NCBI GenBank assembly: GCA_024336345.1
Contig: JANFOG010000001.1
Location: 2,852,001 to 2,916,000 of the forward strand
Length of the DNA stretch: 64,000 bases
Direction of reading: 5' to 3'
Origin: Mariannaea sp. PMI_226
Lineage: Eukaryota > Ascomycota > Sordariomycetes > Hypocreales > Nectriaceae
The notes under the pieces were generated by a model, which saw only the letters and a list, made by a program, of their open reading frames with translations, was not told the origin of the DNA and searched no databases. Positions within the stretch are counted from its first letter, which is position 1. Each line of letters starts with the position of its first letter. Below are positions 46,603 through 59,471 of this stretch, piece by piece. The translations under genes and the position numbers were made by a program.

Positions 46603-49600
46603 CTTGTGTGGTCTGTTCCTTGGTACCTACCGCTGTTGGTGGACGTCCGGAGTTATCTCGACCCCATCCACCCATAATGGGCCGTGGGGAAAAATAGACG
46701 GCGTTGCTGCACATCATGAGTGCGCATCCCGACCCGCTCCCATTGGCGACCCATTAGAAAAAGGTATGTGTTTTTTTTTCTTTCCTTTCTCCTCTCGTAA
46801 TTTCATTAGGTAGACTCCCTCATCCCATTTGTCTCCCCCCTCGAAACCGCCATCGCCAGGCGCCTGTCAGCTCAGCCTAAGCCAGGTGTTCCTAGATATC
46901 CGCCCGAAAATCACCGGCCCGGTCAAGTGAGAGAAGACGACTAGTCGGAGGCGCACTGGCCCTCGTTGATCACGATCCTGTGGTAGGTTGGTTTCGCTTT
47001 GCTCGTAAAGCTCCTCCCCCCCCCCGGACCTTGATACAAATGCACAACAGTGGAGATGATGTACGGCACTACAGATTGAGCTTCCCTTCCCCCCAGTCCC
47101 AGAAGAAAGAAGGAAAAAAAAAGGAAAAGAACCCAGAGGCACAGAGTGTGAACGAATTGCCAATACCGATGGCTTGCAGATGTAAACAATATTGCACCAT
47201 TGGTCCACGGCACACACGGAGTGTGGTCCGGCCCGGCGGCTACTGCGGCTTGAATTCGAGGCCAGAACCGTCGCCGCTCAAGCGACCGTAGCTTGCGGGA
47301 CTTACTATGGAGATAGATACATACGCACATATGTATTACTGTGCATCTCTAGGCACGGTAGTATCGGTAGTACGGTAATTACTGGGCCAGGGGAAGGGAA
47401 GGGAAGAGTTCTAGGCCCACGAAACAGTGCAGCGCACGGCATGCTATATAGTAGAGCGCGGAGTACATGCTGTGCGTAGGTGGTGAATGGGCCTCGAAAG
47501 AGAGGGGGTGTTGGGTCTTCAACCATGTTATGCTCCTAACCGGCGTCTATTTGTGTCCACCCTTTCGCTTCTATCTTGGTCCATTCCATCCCTTCTTCCA
47601 CAAACGCTGATACGCATCGCGGAACCGCTGCGCTACGGGTTACTACGGATGTTGGCTACTAGTATTCTCCAGCACTTTGCCTCATACCGGCCTTTCTTTC
47701 GGAAGAAATAGGAGCATTGAACTAGCTGTGCTGTATGGCTGGAGCGGCAAGTAGCAAGGGTGTGGGTGTGGTGTGCAAGGGGATTATTTTCCTTCACCTT
47801 GGTTGATGCGCTCACCAACGAGGATGTTTCATTATGACCGATACAATACGTAACCCAATTGCTTCCTTTCGTCATTTTACTTTTTTCTCCCCTCTTCCAT
47901 ATTATCCGCTTAAATAGTTCCTATCGCCGGATGAAACTTTGACCCAAGGCGGGAAGCGGCACAGCTAGGGAACACTTGCTGTAAGACCGAAAAGTTCGGT
48001 TGCGAATGGTAGAAGCAGGTTGTGATGCGTATATGAGGGTTTGGGGGGTTATCAGAAGGCGACAAGGCGAGCGTGGTCCCTCGCCGGAACCAACCTGCAG
48101 CAAGATGAATGGGGACGACCATGAATGATTTGTCCCTTCCGCCGGTATGCGAATGGAAAGAAGAACAAAAAAAAAGACAGGTTTCTCAGGGCAAGTTCAA
48201 TTTTTGTGGTCTCAACAGCATGGCCTGGGATGACGGCGGCCCTTTTTAGGCCCTCTTAGATTTCCCATTTCTTCTCCCTTCTGATGAGTGACTGAATTGA
48301 ATGAATAGTCCACCCGGCTGAATTGATCCCTCTTTCTGAATGATCCTAGTGGGAATGTGAGTTGATATGTACTCACCTAGGCCTGGAACCACATGCTATT
48401 TTGCATGTTTCTCAGCCATAGGAGGCGCATGCATCCATGCTTCGTATGTAGTGAAGACCATTGTCTGTCCCCACCTAGCATGTCAGGTTAACCCGTCTGG
48501 TTCATCAACTCCTGGTCAGGGACTAGTAATGGCAATAGTGAAGAGATGGGAAGATCATTGAAGGTCCCCGCAAAGCAAGCCCTACCTTCTCAAGCAGCCT
48601 TGGCTTTGGTATGTATTCGGTACTGGAGTCCCTTCAGCATCTCGAACTTAGACCGGACCTGGTCTCGATTTTGGGCCGTCGCGTAAGTATGCTGAAAGTT
48701 GCCGCATCTGATAGTTCTTCCATCAACAGGCTACGAACATCGTGTACCGAGAGTCTTGATTTTCATCTGAGCCCGAGTTACTGATACCGATACTCGCTCT
48801 AATGAACTGCGGCCACCAAAGAGCCACTTGGAACCCAAAGAGGCTCCAGCAGGACCCCACGTATCGTATGTCATCGAAAGGAGGGGCCTTCGATGGGGGA
48901 TGAGCAGGGATTTGTATTAGAGAGCCGCTCATCAACGGAGATTTTGGACAAGAACAGGAACACGGCCCCTCCCACCAATACAAGCGAACAGGCCCAGATG
49001 ATGCTGAGGACCTCACGGCGGCATTGCGCTGGAACCCAGTGACTTCAATCTCATGTGGCTAGCTATGATGACCACCGTGACCATTGACGTGGGTCAGAGA
49101 GTTGAGGAGGAGCCAAAGTGATGAATGTCAATCGGGTGGCAGCACCATTAGTCCAGAGGTCATGGCCGGAGACTTCGTGCCACTCTGACACTCTTTAGAC
49201 GGACGGAAACAAATCAATTGGGGAAAAGGGTCTCTCGGCAGTTCTCAGCGGAGTTCTCAGCGGAAGCAGTTCGAATGGATTTCATGCGGGCTCAACTCAG
49301 TCACTCATTCACTCAACCAACGCTTGGAGCTTCCAAGAGTTGAATCCAGGACCTGCATTGTCAGGGCGCTGCAAGGGCACGGCACCAACAAGAAGTGGAA
49401 TATGGGGCCACTTACTCCATACAGACTACATGTTTTTTTGCAACTCATCGCCGCCTCCTTGGTAGTGATACTACACACAAGCGCCATTTAGTTCCGTTGC
49501 AAAGCTGCTTCCCCTCACTTGGCCAGACTTGCTTTTGCGAAATTGTCTCAACTGCGCGCACAGGAGCTAACCACATTGAAAGTTAACCCCGTTCGACGCA

Positions 49601-50580
49601 ACTGACTTCATATTGCCAAGCCGATGGCCATCGTGGTCGTGTGCCCATTACTAGTTTCAAGCAGGCAACAAAACCAACAGTAAATAGCATATTTTGCAGT
49701 CCATCTCTGTACGGGAAAAGAAGACAAAATTATTGGAACTTACACTCAATTGTTTATTGTAGAAGTATTACCATAGTACGCACCAGGGAGTTTGTGGCGA
49801 CTGGCTTAGACGAAGCCAACACCAAGCTAGGTTATTTCGGCTGAATGATGAAGCTCAGGCTTATCTAGTGGAGATGATGAGTTGAAAACCCCGCGTTGTA
49901 TTATCAGCTGTGGAAGCAAGAAGGAGGCGAAGCTTGCAAGCTACCCTTGGACCGGTTGTCAAGCTACCCCTGTTTATGATTACTGAGGTAGCATCGAGCA
50001 ATCGGCCGAGCATGAAATAGCCTCACTGCGTCCCTTGAATTCGCCCCCGCTTTCACCCTGCAGGCCCGGTTTGGTATGTGGTCCCTTGGTGTTGGTTTGA
50101 CGTGCGACCACGAACTAGTCGTAGATACACTGTCAGTGTCAATTTTTTTTTTTAAATCTCGATTTGGTCCAACAGAGAGAGGATAAGTGAACTGCGGTGA
50201 CGCCATTGAGGGGAAGCTGACAGAATAGATGGAGATAGGTCGCAGGGTACCTAGCTGGACAAAATCTCAAGTTAACCAATGTTAGAGAGCCAGTATGGCG
50301 AGGGGGAGATGTTGGGTTGCGAATAGCATGCACAACGGAGTAGATATAGTAGGATTATACAACTTTCTTTGTGCTATGCATCCTGCAAGGTCGAAGTGAT
50401 GGCAGGCCAATATCAAATGACAGGTGACAGCGACTTGTAAGAGCAACGCGGAAACATGAGACAACGCACACAAGCATCAAACTAGACTTAGTTGCTCAAA
50501 TACCACCCATCCATAATGGGCAGTATCTGCAGGGAGTCTGGAGATTGCCCGCAAGTTGTTGATGCATACTGTGGCGTTGA

Positions 50581-50672
50581 TGTGCGCGTGCGCGTGCGCC
50601 TGTGCTTGTGCTTGTGCGTGTGCGTGTGCGGGGTGTTGATGAGGAGGAGGAGGATGATGATGATGAAGATTT
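50581..50672 (+). repeat. Alternating (TG/CG)n tract followed by (GAG)n(GAT)n
   Basis: 50581-50632 is almost purely alternating purine-pyrimidine (TGTGCGCGTGCG..), a Z-DNA-prone composition. It is followed at 50641-50670 by GAG and then GAT triplets. Confidence 0.85.
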
Positions 50673-51156
50673 CAGGTGGGATATGAATTTAGAAGTGGAT
50701 CGGTAACTTATTGGTAGGTTAGCTTACCAAGATAACACCTCAAAGTAAAGAACCCAAAGATCCTGCTTCCTTGATTGTCCAAGTTTCAAGCCTTCCACTC
50801 AAGTACCTACCGGGCCAGCTGGGTAGGTCGGCACCTTATTAGGCGGGGGTGATGAGAAAAAAGAAGGAAAACTTGGCAAGATCGAAAAAGACTTAGTCAA
50901 TCGAAGGAGAGGACACATCAATATGTGCTGCTACCTATCTACCTTAGAACAAGATACTTTACTTAACGTACCCAAGTCCAAGGTACTGTACATTGGGACG
51001 CACGCAACACGAGTGATAATGCCGCAGGCTCGCCTTAGAATATGGCGGAGGACAGACACAGCTTCCTCTGTCCTGTACTCTGCAAAAGAGTGCAAGGTAC
51101 CTTACTGTGCGTTGGAAGTGACAGGTACTCCATGCAGGTGGCATAACTACTACCTG

Positions 51157-51181
51157 GGCAGGCAGGCAGGCAGGCAGGTAC
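51157..51181 (+). repeat. (GGCA)5 microsatellite
   Basis: Five GGCA units ending in GGTACC. Confidence 0.85.
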
Positions 51182-51475
51182 CTATGTAGCCATCCCCAAT
51201 GGCTTTCATCTCTCTACTAGCACATCTCAGCGAGCGAAAACCCCGCCGCCATATCCACGAAATTTTATCACATTAACATTACATAGCTATACCTATAGAG
51301 TGCAATACCCAAATATTCAACTTGATGACATCACCCAGGGAAAGGAGAAATGAATACTGTTTTCCCCCCCAACCCAAGAAACTCACCATCTGAATCTGGA
51401 ATTCCAACCGGTAAGCAAGGGTCAACACAGTCCATCTCACACGACGCTATGAAAAGCCGGGAAAGTGGGAGCACA

Positions 51476-51522
51476 CCTGTGCGCGCGCGTTTGGGTGTGC
51501 ATGCGTGCATGTGTGCATGTGG
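51476..51522 (+). repeat. GT/GC and GCAT alternating repeat
   Basis: TGTGCGCGCGCG followed by GTGTGCATGCGTGCATGTGTGCATG; alternating purine-pyrimidine tract. Confidence 0.75.
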
Positions 51523-51886
51523 GGGAGCTGGGGTGGACAGAAGAGGAAGAGTAAGAAGGGGAAGGCACAGCCATATATGCACGCACCCTTTACCGGCGGA
51601 GATGCATTGACACGTCCTCGTCCTCCGTCCTCCGTCCTCCGATAGAACATGCTGGTGATGGCCACAGATGCCGGGGTACAGAAGAGAGACAAGACGCCTT
51701 TTGCATAGAGCCTACTGTATCTCCTTCAACAAAACCTGGTCAAAACGTGAACTTCCTCAGCGGCCCATACTCATATACCCCTTCACGAATCGCTTACCAA
51801 TGCACACACCTTCATCATCATGTGCCATTAGACTCACCTCCAGGTTCTCTCTTGTTATTGTTACGGCATTTCTGACCAAGATTCAA

Positions 51887-51904
51887 CCCCCCCCCCCCCC
51901 CCCC
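51887..51904 (+). repeat. C18 homopolymer (G18 on minus)
   Basis: Eighteen consecutive C; on the minus strand a G-run able to form quadruplex structures. Exact length is error-prone in sequencing. Confidence 0.85.
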
Positions 51905-52615
51905 GGGCCTCGCTAGACCCTGATGGCTCCTCCACATGCGGCATCCTTGTCCATAACTCAAGTTATACTACTACCAGCCAACCCCCTTCCAGGCCAACTC
52001 AAACAAGGTAGTTTAGACAGATGTAGCTAACGTGCAATCAGCCTCTCAGCGTTGCACCAGCACCGCCCACTCTCTCTGCCGTGTAACCTACTTCGCAGCA
52101 TCGAGATCCGCATCTGCAACCTCCGAGTCATTGGTCTTTGCAAATGCTGTGTGTTTCGTCTCTTTCCCGTGCATTTTTATGGCTTGACGCACTTCTACAT
52201 CCATCGGCACTTCAATAATCCCGTGCTCTACACACCATTTTCCAATTGAGGAAACAAGGGTCCAGATTTTTTTTTTTTTGGCGTTGGGAGCCTTCTTGAT
52301 ACATTTCCAAAGTTGGTTCAACTTTCACTAGTGGCGCCTTTCCTCATCCCTCCATGCCTTCGTAGTAATGTCCGGATAGGCACCTTTTTTTTTGGTTCTG
52401 TAGAGGGAGAAAGAAAATGAATTGTAAAAACAGATATGAATTTCACGCTACTGGTAGCTTTTGAACCCCTAGAAGATCTGTTGACAAGAAAGGTATTAAA
52501 AAAAAAAAGCAAGAACATGTCTCATGGCTCATCAAATCGTTTCCCTAATTACATCGATTGACACCCTCCACCAACCAAGTTTGCCCTTTGCATAACTTGG
52601 TTTGTTTCCATCGTC

Positions 52616-54391
52616 TCATACCTTAAGCGGCGTGGGCACACGTGCAGGTGCATACGAGGTGCTTGAGTCGTAGGCGGCATAACCGCATTCTTCCCAGTCC
52701 TCCTCAGCGGCTTTTTGATTCAAAGTTGGTCGTGTCTTCTGACGAGCATTGTAGCGGACAAGCGATACTTTTCCAGGAGGTGTCTTCAGAACAATAGATG
52801 GCTGAGGTGTTGGAGCCAATCGCTGCTCGTCGTTCGCATCGCCATCGGCCCGGCTACCCCAAGATGTCTGTGCCGGTTGCATTAGCCATGGAACAAGTAA
52901 TATCCTAGTAAAAAGCCCACATACCATATTCAGAGTGGCGAGAGCATAGAGCTTGATAAGTCCGTGGAAATAGCCGAAGAGGATGGATAGAGGGAGGAAC
53001 ACAATGTCCTTTGGGTTTCGAAGGAACAGCCCCATAAGCTTGACAACTTTTGTAAAGGCGAACATGAAGACGAATTGAGACCAGAAGGCATATCGGCGAT
53101 TCTGCATATCCCAATCGGCGGTTGCCCACCAGCATGAAGCAAGAAGCAACGGGTCCATGACAAATGCTAGAGAGGTAAAGGTGGCGATGTGCAGAGCATA
53201 TGTGCACCACAATTGCTGCCTGTGTATGGGTCAGAAAAAGAATGGCTTGCAATGAAGTTTGGAAGTGGGGACACTTACCTCCAAATATATCGTTCATTTA
53301 CCAGGCTTGTCCAGTTGCTCCTCCAGTTACTACGGGCCCAACGAGAACACTGGTAAAGAAACTTGACACCATTTTCCAGGGTAGTTTCGATTTCGCACTC
53401 CCGTTCATACTGGATCCAGGTTTTCCACTGGTGGCTGACCAGCCATCGGGTGACAAAGTTATCATCGTCGGCGTTCAAAGTCCACTTCCCCCACTTCTCA
53501 TTCTTGAAACCATGAAGGAAGTCATGACAAGAGAGAATCTCCGATCTGTAGGCACCAGTGCGTCCAGACATGCAAGAAGTACCACCGTCAATGTTGTGTG
53601 TAGCAGAGATCTCAAAGTTTCGGCGTTCAATGTAGGCGGCTCCAAGCCAGTTCCAACATTGGGTTGTCCACGAAGCGTCGGGCTCTCGTCTGACTCTTTG
53701 GCAAGTTCCAACGCCACCAATCTTAGGATCTTCAAACGGAGCTAAAATCCAGGGCATGAGAGTGGATGGCCAAGTGACATCGTCGTCCGCCATGATGGTG
53801 ATTGGAGTCGACACCTTGGGAAGGGCTTCGCAGACTTGGATGCGCTTATTGGCGATAGGAGTGTCTAGCACACGAACGTTGGGATGACCTAAAGAATCGG
53901 CCAACTTTTCAAGACCCTTTCGCCTGTCGTGAGTAGTCACAAGAATGAGCTCAGCAGGCTCACAGACCAGGATACTCTGTAGCGAGGGTCGAAGCTCCTC
54001 AAACTCATTATGAATAGTCGGGATGACTACTGTCACATCACTGCTCTTGAAGGTGGGTTTGTTTGGAATGGGCTTCGATTTATATGTCCAGTGGCTGACA
54101 CAGTGGACAATAAGACGGAGGTATCGGTGAATCCTGTGATAAGTGTTAGGTTGTGATATGGATTGGGTGGAAGGGACAGGCCATTCTGTTTCTCTCAGAA
54201 GGCTTTTGTTTCAAACATTTAAGATACTTTTAGGGTTGAGAAGAGAATGTGACATACCAAAGGATCCAGAACAGATACACCCAAAAAGTGGTTGAGTAGA
54301 GAAAACTGAAGGTTGGCATGGAGAAGGCGTAGGGCCTAATGAGCCCGAGAATACCGCGACTATCCATGCCTTCTGAGCTGGGGTCGATCAT
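52616..54391 (-). CDS. GT2: Family 2 processive glycosyltransferase (fungal GT2, hyaluronan/cellulose-synthase-like)
   Basis: Exons 54391-54258, 54133-53279, 53219-52925 and 52867-52616 encode 511 residues; all introns are 57-124 nt with consensus borders. N-terminal hydrophobic helices (FSFLYSTTFWVYLFWILW) precede a cytosolic GT-A domain: VVIPTIHN near 80, DDD at 161-163 in ITIMADDDVTWPS, a second acidic motif (NADDDN, 265-270) and QCSRW at 306-310, the QxxRW motif of processive beta-glycosyltransferases. Four to five C-terminal membrane segments follow, then a TSWGSRADG motif and a polar tail. Orthologues in Zymoseptoria tritici and Fusarium graminearum are needed for hyphal growth on solid surfaces and for plant infection. 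The polysaccharide made is not established. The short exons at both ends were placed by frame and family conservation. Confidence 0.91.
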
Positions 54392-57300
54392 GTTGGAGAA
54401 TATGAAATGGCGTTATTACATAAACGCCTACGAAGGGTGCTGTGTATTCCCCCGGGATGCAATACAAGACAGTAAGGTAGCAGGAGTGAGGAAAGATGGA
54501 GGAGGGAAGGGGAAGCGACTGGCAGCCCAAAAGTAGATGCTACTCAAAGAGATGACACCAGTGCAGTGGACTAATATCTTCCAAGCGTTTTCGTCTTGAT
54601 ACGGAATGCCACACTGGCAACCGCAAGTTCAAGAGAGGCGTGAGTCGAAAACTTGAATAAACAGGACAAAACCCAGACCTCTCAGTGAGTTTTGTATCTG
54701 GACGGAAGTGATTTCACTTTCAGGACTCGAAGAATGAGTGAGGAAGTGAACCAGATGCTTGAAGAAACAAGGCAAAATGACATGTACCAGGCATACAACA
54801 GTGGTACCTCGAGACGAGTCGAAATGCAGAGGAGAGAGGAGTAATGTACAAGGGAACTGAAAAAGAACTATGAAGACACGACCATCGCAGAGGATAGGTG
54901 GTCGATGAAGGGGGAGGGAGAAGGAGGAAGAGGGAGGCGTAACCGATGATAGTAGCTATAGTTTAGACTGGGAATGGCCCATGAATATATACCTTCCTTA
55001 GAGTAATAGCATGCCTTCGGTTCATCCCTATCACCCCAAAATGAATGGGTCATGCATGAACATGGAGACCGGAGACCTTCGAGGGCAGCCATGAAAGAGA
55101 GTAGTGGCATCTAGGTAACTCGGCCGGGACATAAGAGACAAGCGCGAATCTTTCTTGCACAGATTGATCTGGTCTGGACAGTGGGCAAAACGGCAGGGGT
55201 GCATTGGTTTTGCACACACATTGCATTAGGCCTGGTGGGTTGAGAGGGGTTGGAGGGTTGGAGGACCCATGCAAAGCGGCGGCTCGACTTGGGGGCAGAA
55301 AGGGCATCTTTCAAAGTAGCGCACATGATGAAGGAGGGGGGGTGGCGGTTTAGTTATTGACCAAATCAAAACAAAAAATAATAAACCACCACACCCCCGT
55401 TAACTGTTGGGATCGAGGCGTTGAGGGAGTCGAGACGAAGCTGACCCTGCGCGGATTCTCACCACGGCCTTGCCAGGCACAGGGTCTAGGGTCATTGATG
55501 TTGTTGCATTATTGCAGCCGATGCCATCTCGTGGCCTCCGGGAAGCCATGAGCATTTTCAATGGAGTCTTCAGTTTGCAGGTAGCAGATCGCTAGTCTGG
55601 GAAGCTTGAAGTGTCCCTGCGCTGTCCTGTGCTGCGGACCCTTGAAAAGTTGCAAACTTCTGGGGTCTCGCGTTCGCTTGCTAGGTAAGGTAGCTAACTA
55701 CACAGTACAGTAGCTCCCCAATTTGCTCCGTTGCCCCAAGGGTCAGAGCGTCGTTGTGGTGTGGATCCTGAGCTGGCGCATAGCAGCAGTCATGGACGTC
55801 TTTTGTCCAGCCGATGGATGAATGGGCGGGAATTACTTGGCCCGCAAGCAAGCGACACTCATCGTTGTCAAGGCCGATTGTCGCCTCTGACTTGAGACTG
55901 GCTTAATGCCGTCGATGGCGACGGGCGGGAGAGCATGGACTGGGCTGGCTCGTGTTTAGCGAATGGATCCATCTTGGTGCATGCGCAAGTGAGGAATCGC
56001 GCGACTACAGTAGACTTGGGATCCACTGACGATGAAGATGTCGACAGAGGCGAAAGCAGGCGCACGTAGTAGCATCAATCTGAGGATAATACACAGTAGT
56101 GGAAGTTGAAAGTGGAGAGTGGAGCATGGAGCGTGGAGGGGAAACTGCTCAATTGGCAGCAAGCACACTGCGGTTTTGGCGAAGGCGACACTGACTAAGC
56201 CCCCCAAACCACGACGATTTGGTTCAAGTGCAAGCCAGAGAGGCCAAAGAGGCACCCAGTCCACTAAAGCCATAAGTAACCTGGCAATTGCTATTCTTGA
56301 AAAGAGGAGATGGGGGAGGGGGGAGGCTTGTGCGTCAGGTAGTTGGGCGAGTTGAGGAATGTGATGTTGATATTGATGTGTCGTCTGCTCAATTGCTCCT
56401 GCTGGACTGCATCTTTATGCATCGAGCATATCCAAGTGAATTTGTCTACCTACCTTGCGTACATGTCTACACATATGTAGGGAGGCATTGGGTCTTGTGT
56501 GTAGATAAATCCCGATGAAGAGGCAAATTGGGGTTGCACTCAATTACCCAAATACCAGGCCTGCACTCCTCCATATAACCTTGATTGAGTGCTTGATCAA
56601 TGACCGACCTTGAAAGAAAGACACCTACCTAGGTAAGGCAGGGAGTGGTTGCAAGGCAGCTACATCAGGTAGCGGAACGTCTGTGTTGCATAATTACAAC
56701 GTCGCTCAAGGTTGGCAGCATGTACTATGGAGCAATATCTACTATACTTGCTCGATTTCGTATGGATACACGAATTGGGTCATGGACACCCGTTAGAGTG
56801 AGGATAACAAGCTTCGACAAAGTTCCTATCTGCCCGCATAGCGCTCTCGAAAGGAACATACGAGCTGTGCGTAAGGAGGGAAGCTTGGTAAACCAAAACA
56901 AGGCAAAGCAACATGGAGGTCAGTCCAAGCATCTTTCCCCTCCTCTCGTCTATTATTACCTTGGAGCTGCATTCTCTCTTTGCTAAAGCTTGCAAAACCA
57001 GCCTCAGGTCGTCAAGGTGTGAAAGCAGAAAAGAGGCGATCTACGAGACTACTGCCACGTACCGAGGTAGGTATGTATGAAGTACTAGTTCGTATTAAAG
57101 GGACGACAAGACGATAATAGGTATTCGACTTTGTACGTAGTGCACAGTAGTCGGGCCAAGGTGGCAAGCGCCGCCGGTCTCGTTCTTCCTATTCATAGTT
57201 AGTTGCCATTCTAGTTCTCCATACATCTTACAGCACTAGTAAGCCTACCTTACCTGCCTTGGCCTGGAGGATGCGGACGGTAGTCGCAGTTAGTCGCAGT

Positions 57301-57440
57301 GAACGGAGGAAACGGAGCTAGTAGAAGAGAGGTTTTGTGGTCCCGTGGGGACGGGTTTTGGGTAGTAGGTAATAGGATAAGGTACGAAGGAAGTAAAGTA
57401 CAGACTACTAAAGGTACAGTACCTACAGTAGTTAAGGCAA

Positions 57441-57482
57441 TTAGGTAGGTAGGTGGATAGGTAGATAGGTAGGTCGGCAGGT
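57441..57482 (+). repeat. (GGTA)n-like tract
   Basis: GGTAGGTAGGTGGATAGGTA-type units. Confidence 0.8.
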
Positions 57483-57899
57483 TGGGAGCGCAAAAGGATG
57501 ATGGGAGGGAATGCTCGGCTCAATCCCTCAGCGGTGCCTTCAAAGCTCTCGGGTTGCCTCCGAGCCTGAGTAACCAGGGCCGCCCTCGCGGCTCAAAAGA
57601 GCATCATCAACCTTTCCACTGTCCAAGGCCCGGCTTGACGTACATAGCAGAAATTGAATTCAATGCAATAACTACCTAAGATGCGAGGAATTGAGGGATA
57701 TCGACCTACATAATCTTGCCAGAACGGGGCCCTACGTAAGCATATCTACCCATCTACTTAGGTACCTTTGTCCCTACATGATTAGTACCTTGAGCATAGC
57801 GCTGTACGTATCTCTTCTTTCTTGTTCTCTCCACCCGATACTACTAATCTCCAGGTTTCTTTTCTCGTTGTTGTCGCCAGGCGCCTGCAGTCTCTGTGG

Positions 57900-57962
57900 G
57901 AGGAGGAGGTGGTGGTAGCGGCGGCGGCGGCGGTGGTAGTGGTGGTGGTGGTGGGTGGGTGT
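57900..57962 (+). repeat. (GGN)n G-rich triplet tract
   Basis: GGA, GGT and GGC triplets over about 60 bases, ending in GGTGGGTGGGTG; strong potential for G-quadruplex on the plus strand. Confidence 0.85.
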
Positions 57963-59471
57963 AGTAAAAGAGTAAGAGCCTGGGATGCTAAGGTACGGTA
58001 GTCAGTCGGGGACCTTCTCTGCAACGAGACAAATCAGCCACTAATAATAACAAGATGTACGGAGTAGTTTTGTATACTACCCTCACGTCCTATCTTCATC
58101 GCTCAGTTTCGGCTTGGGTGAGGTAGGATTGGCTCCAGGCCTAGTGAGCATGCAAAGTACGTAAGGGACGTCCACCAGTCCATCGATGAGGAGGTTGCTG
58201 ATTCGACAGTGGGACTGGCTTTTTGATTTGACCTCGCCAGGCATCATGCCCTAGCTCTTGAATGAGCCAACCAGCCAGTCCGTGACTGAAGCATCGGCTA
58301 ATTTGCAGATCGTGCCCTCGGCACCCCGCGTAGCGTTGCAATCTATGCGGGCCATGCCCTGATGAGGCGCTGTTGGCCTGGGAGAGCTTCGTTCAGGTAC
58401 TTTGGAGCTTTCAAGAGAGCAGAAAATGACAGCGAGGCATGCATCGGACTCTGTTTGCCTGGCCACTCTCCCGCATCATCTTCCACGAAGCTCCCTCCTG
58501 CATCGGCCTGCACCTTCAAGGGTCACGATACCACCTATTTGTATCAATTCATGTCAATTGCAGCTCATTAACCTTGAATCTGCACGGGGAGATGAAGGGG
58601 AACATGGGGTCACCACATTGTCACGGACCACATCTCCTTGAGGCTTGGCCCTGGTTTGGGCGCAACTCAAGCCGCTTACACACTGGTCCCCTGCCCATCT
58701 CCAGTTTTGCATACCTATCTTGCTGAGATTGGATTTTCTCCACAACTTCATCACGATTGTACTCCAAGAACAACGCCCCTAATGCAGTTGGGGAGGCACG
58801 GAGTAATCCGTATGGAATCACACTTGTCTCAATGATCTTGCCGGCGATAGGGACGTCGCGGCTTGCATACTTTTTTTGCGGGTGGATGGGCTAGGCCCCG
58901 AATCGCACCATTCCAAGGAATGCATCCCCCCCCACAGGGAATTGGTGCTCACCTCATGGCGTCGATGCTGCTCACTGGTCCTTTGCATCCAGTGGAATAA
59001 TAATTGTGGCTGATAGCGATCAGCCTTGGGCCGGGCGGCACGATCGTATACCGACGCCATCCTGCGTTGTGATACTTCGGCTTGCTTACTTGCCTTGCTT
59101 TGGCCACCCGAAGCAATCCGTCAAAGAGGCAACTTACTGTTGACCATCGCTCCAAGAGAAATATCTAAGCAACCAACCACAGCCACTCTGGATGTAGCAC
59201 GAAATTAATGGTGTTGGGTCTCCTTAGCTTCATGTCAGTCATCACCTGCTCTAGTTCCTTTACCGGCGAGCGACCCAGCCCGGGCAACCCCAGTGGTAGC
59301 CGCAAACCCTTCTCCTCCCTCTGATCGTCAACGAGCCCGGACTCTCGCTCCTCACCTTATCCTTGCTTACCCCCTCTCCATCTCACAAGCTGCCAATTGC
59401 TGCCACTCATTGCTTCGTTGACTTGGTCACCAAATTCACCACATCCCGAGTCCTTGCCGGATCCGATCTAG

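Larger units (their letters stand above)
45910..52615. other. Gene desert between BTB-like gene and GT2
   Basis: About 6.7 kb between two convergent genes without a supported gene. It contains CA, GTGC/GTGT, GAG and GGCA microsatellites and a C18 run. An intron-like GTATGT..polypyrimidine..TTAG segment at about 46764-46809 has no convincing coding exons beside it. Open frames are all below 130 codons and low-complexity. Confidence 0.5.
54392..59471. other. Gene-poor region upstream of GT2
   Basis: About 5.1 kb. The first kilobase should contain the GT2 promoter and leader. There are GTACC/GGTA-rich patches near 56630, 57060 and 57421-57482, a GGN repeat at 57900-57962, a GTACGGAGTAG at 58057-58067 and a CACGGAGTAATCCGT near 58797. 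No open frame is convincing. Confidence 0.45.

Noticed and set aside
46764..46809. Intron-like GTATGT..TTAG segment
   Set aside because: Flanking frames are low-complexity (His/Thr from a CA repeat) and do not form a believable exon pair.
49305..49400. Possible tRNA on the minus strand (GGATTCAACTC resembles a B box)
   Set aside because: The T-stem does not pair and no A box or acceptor stem is found at the right distance.
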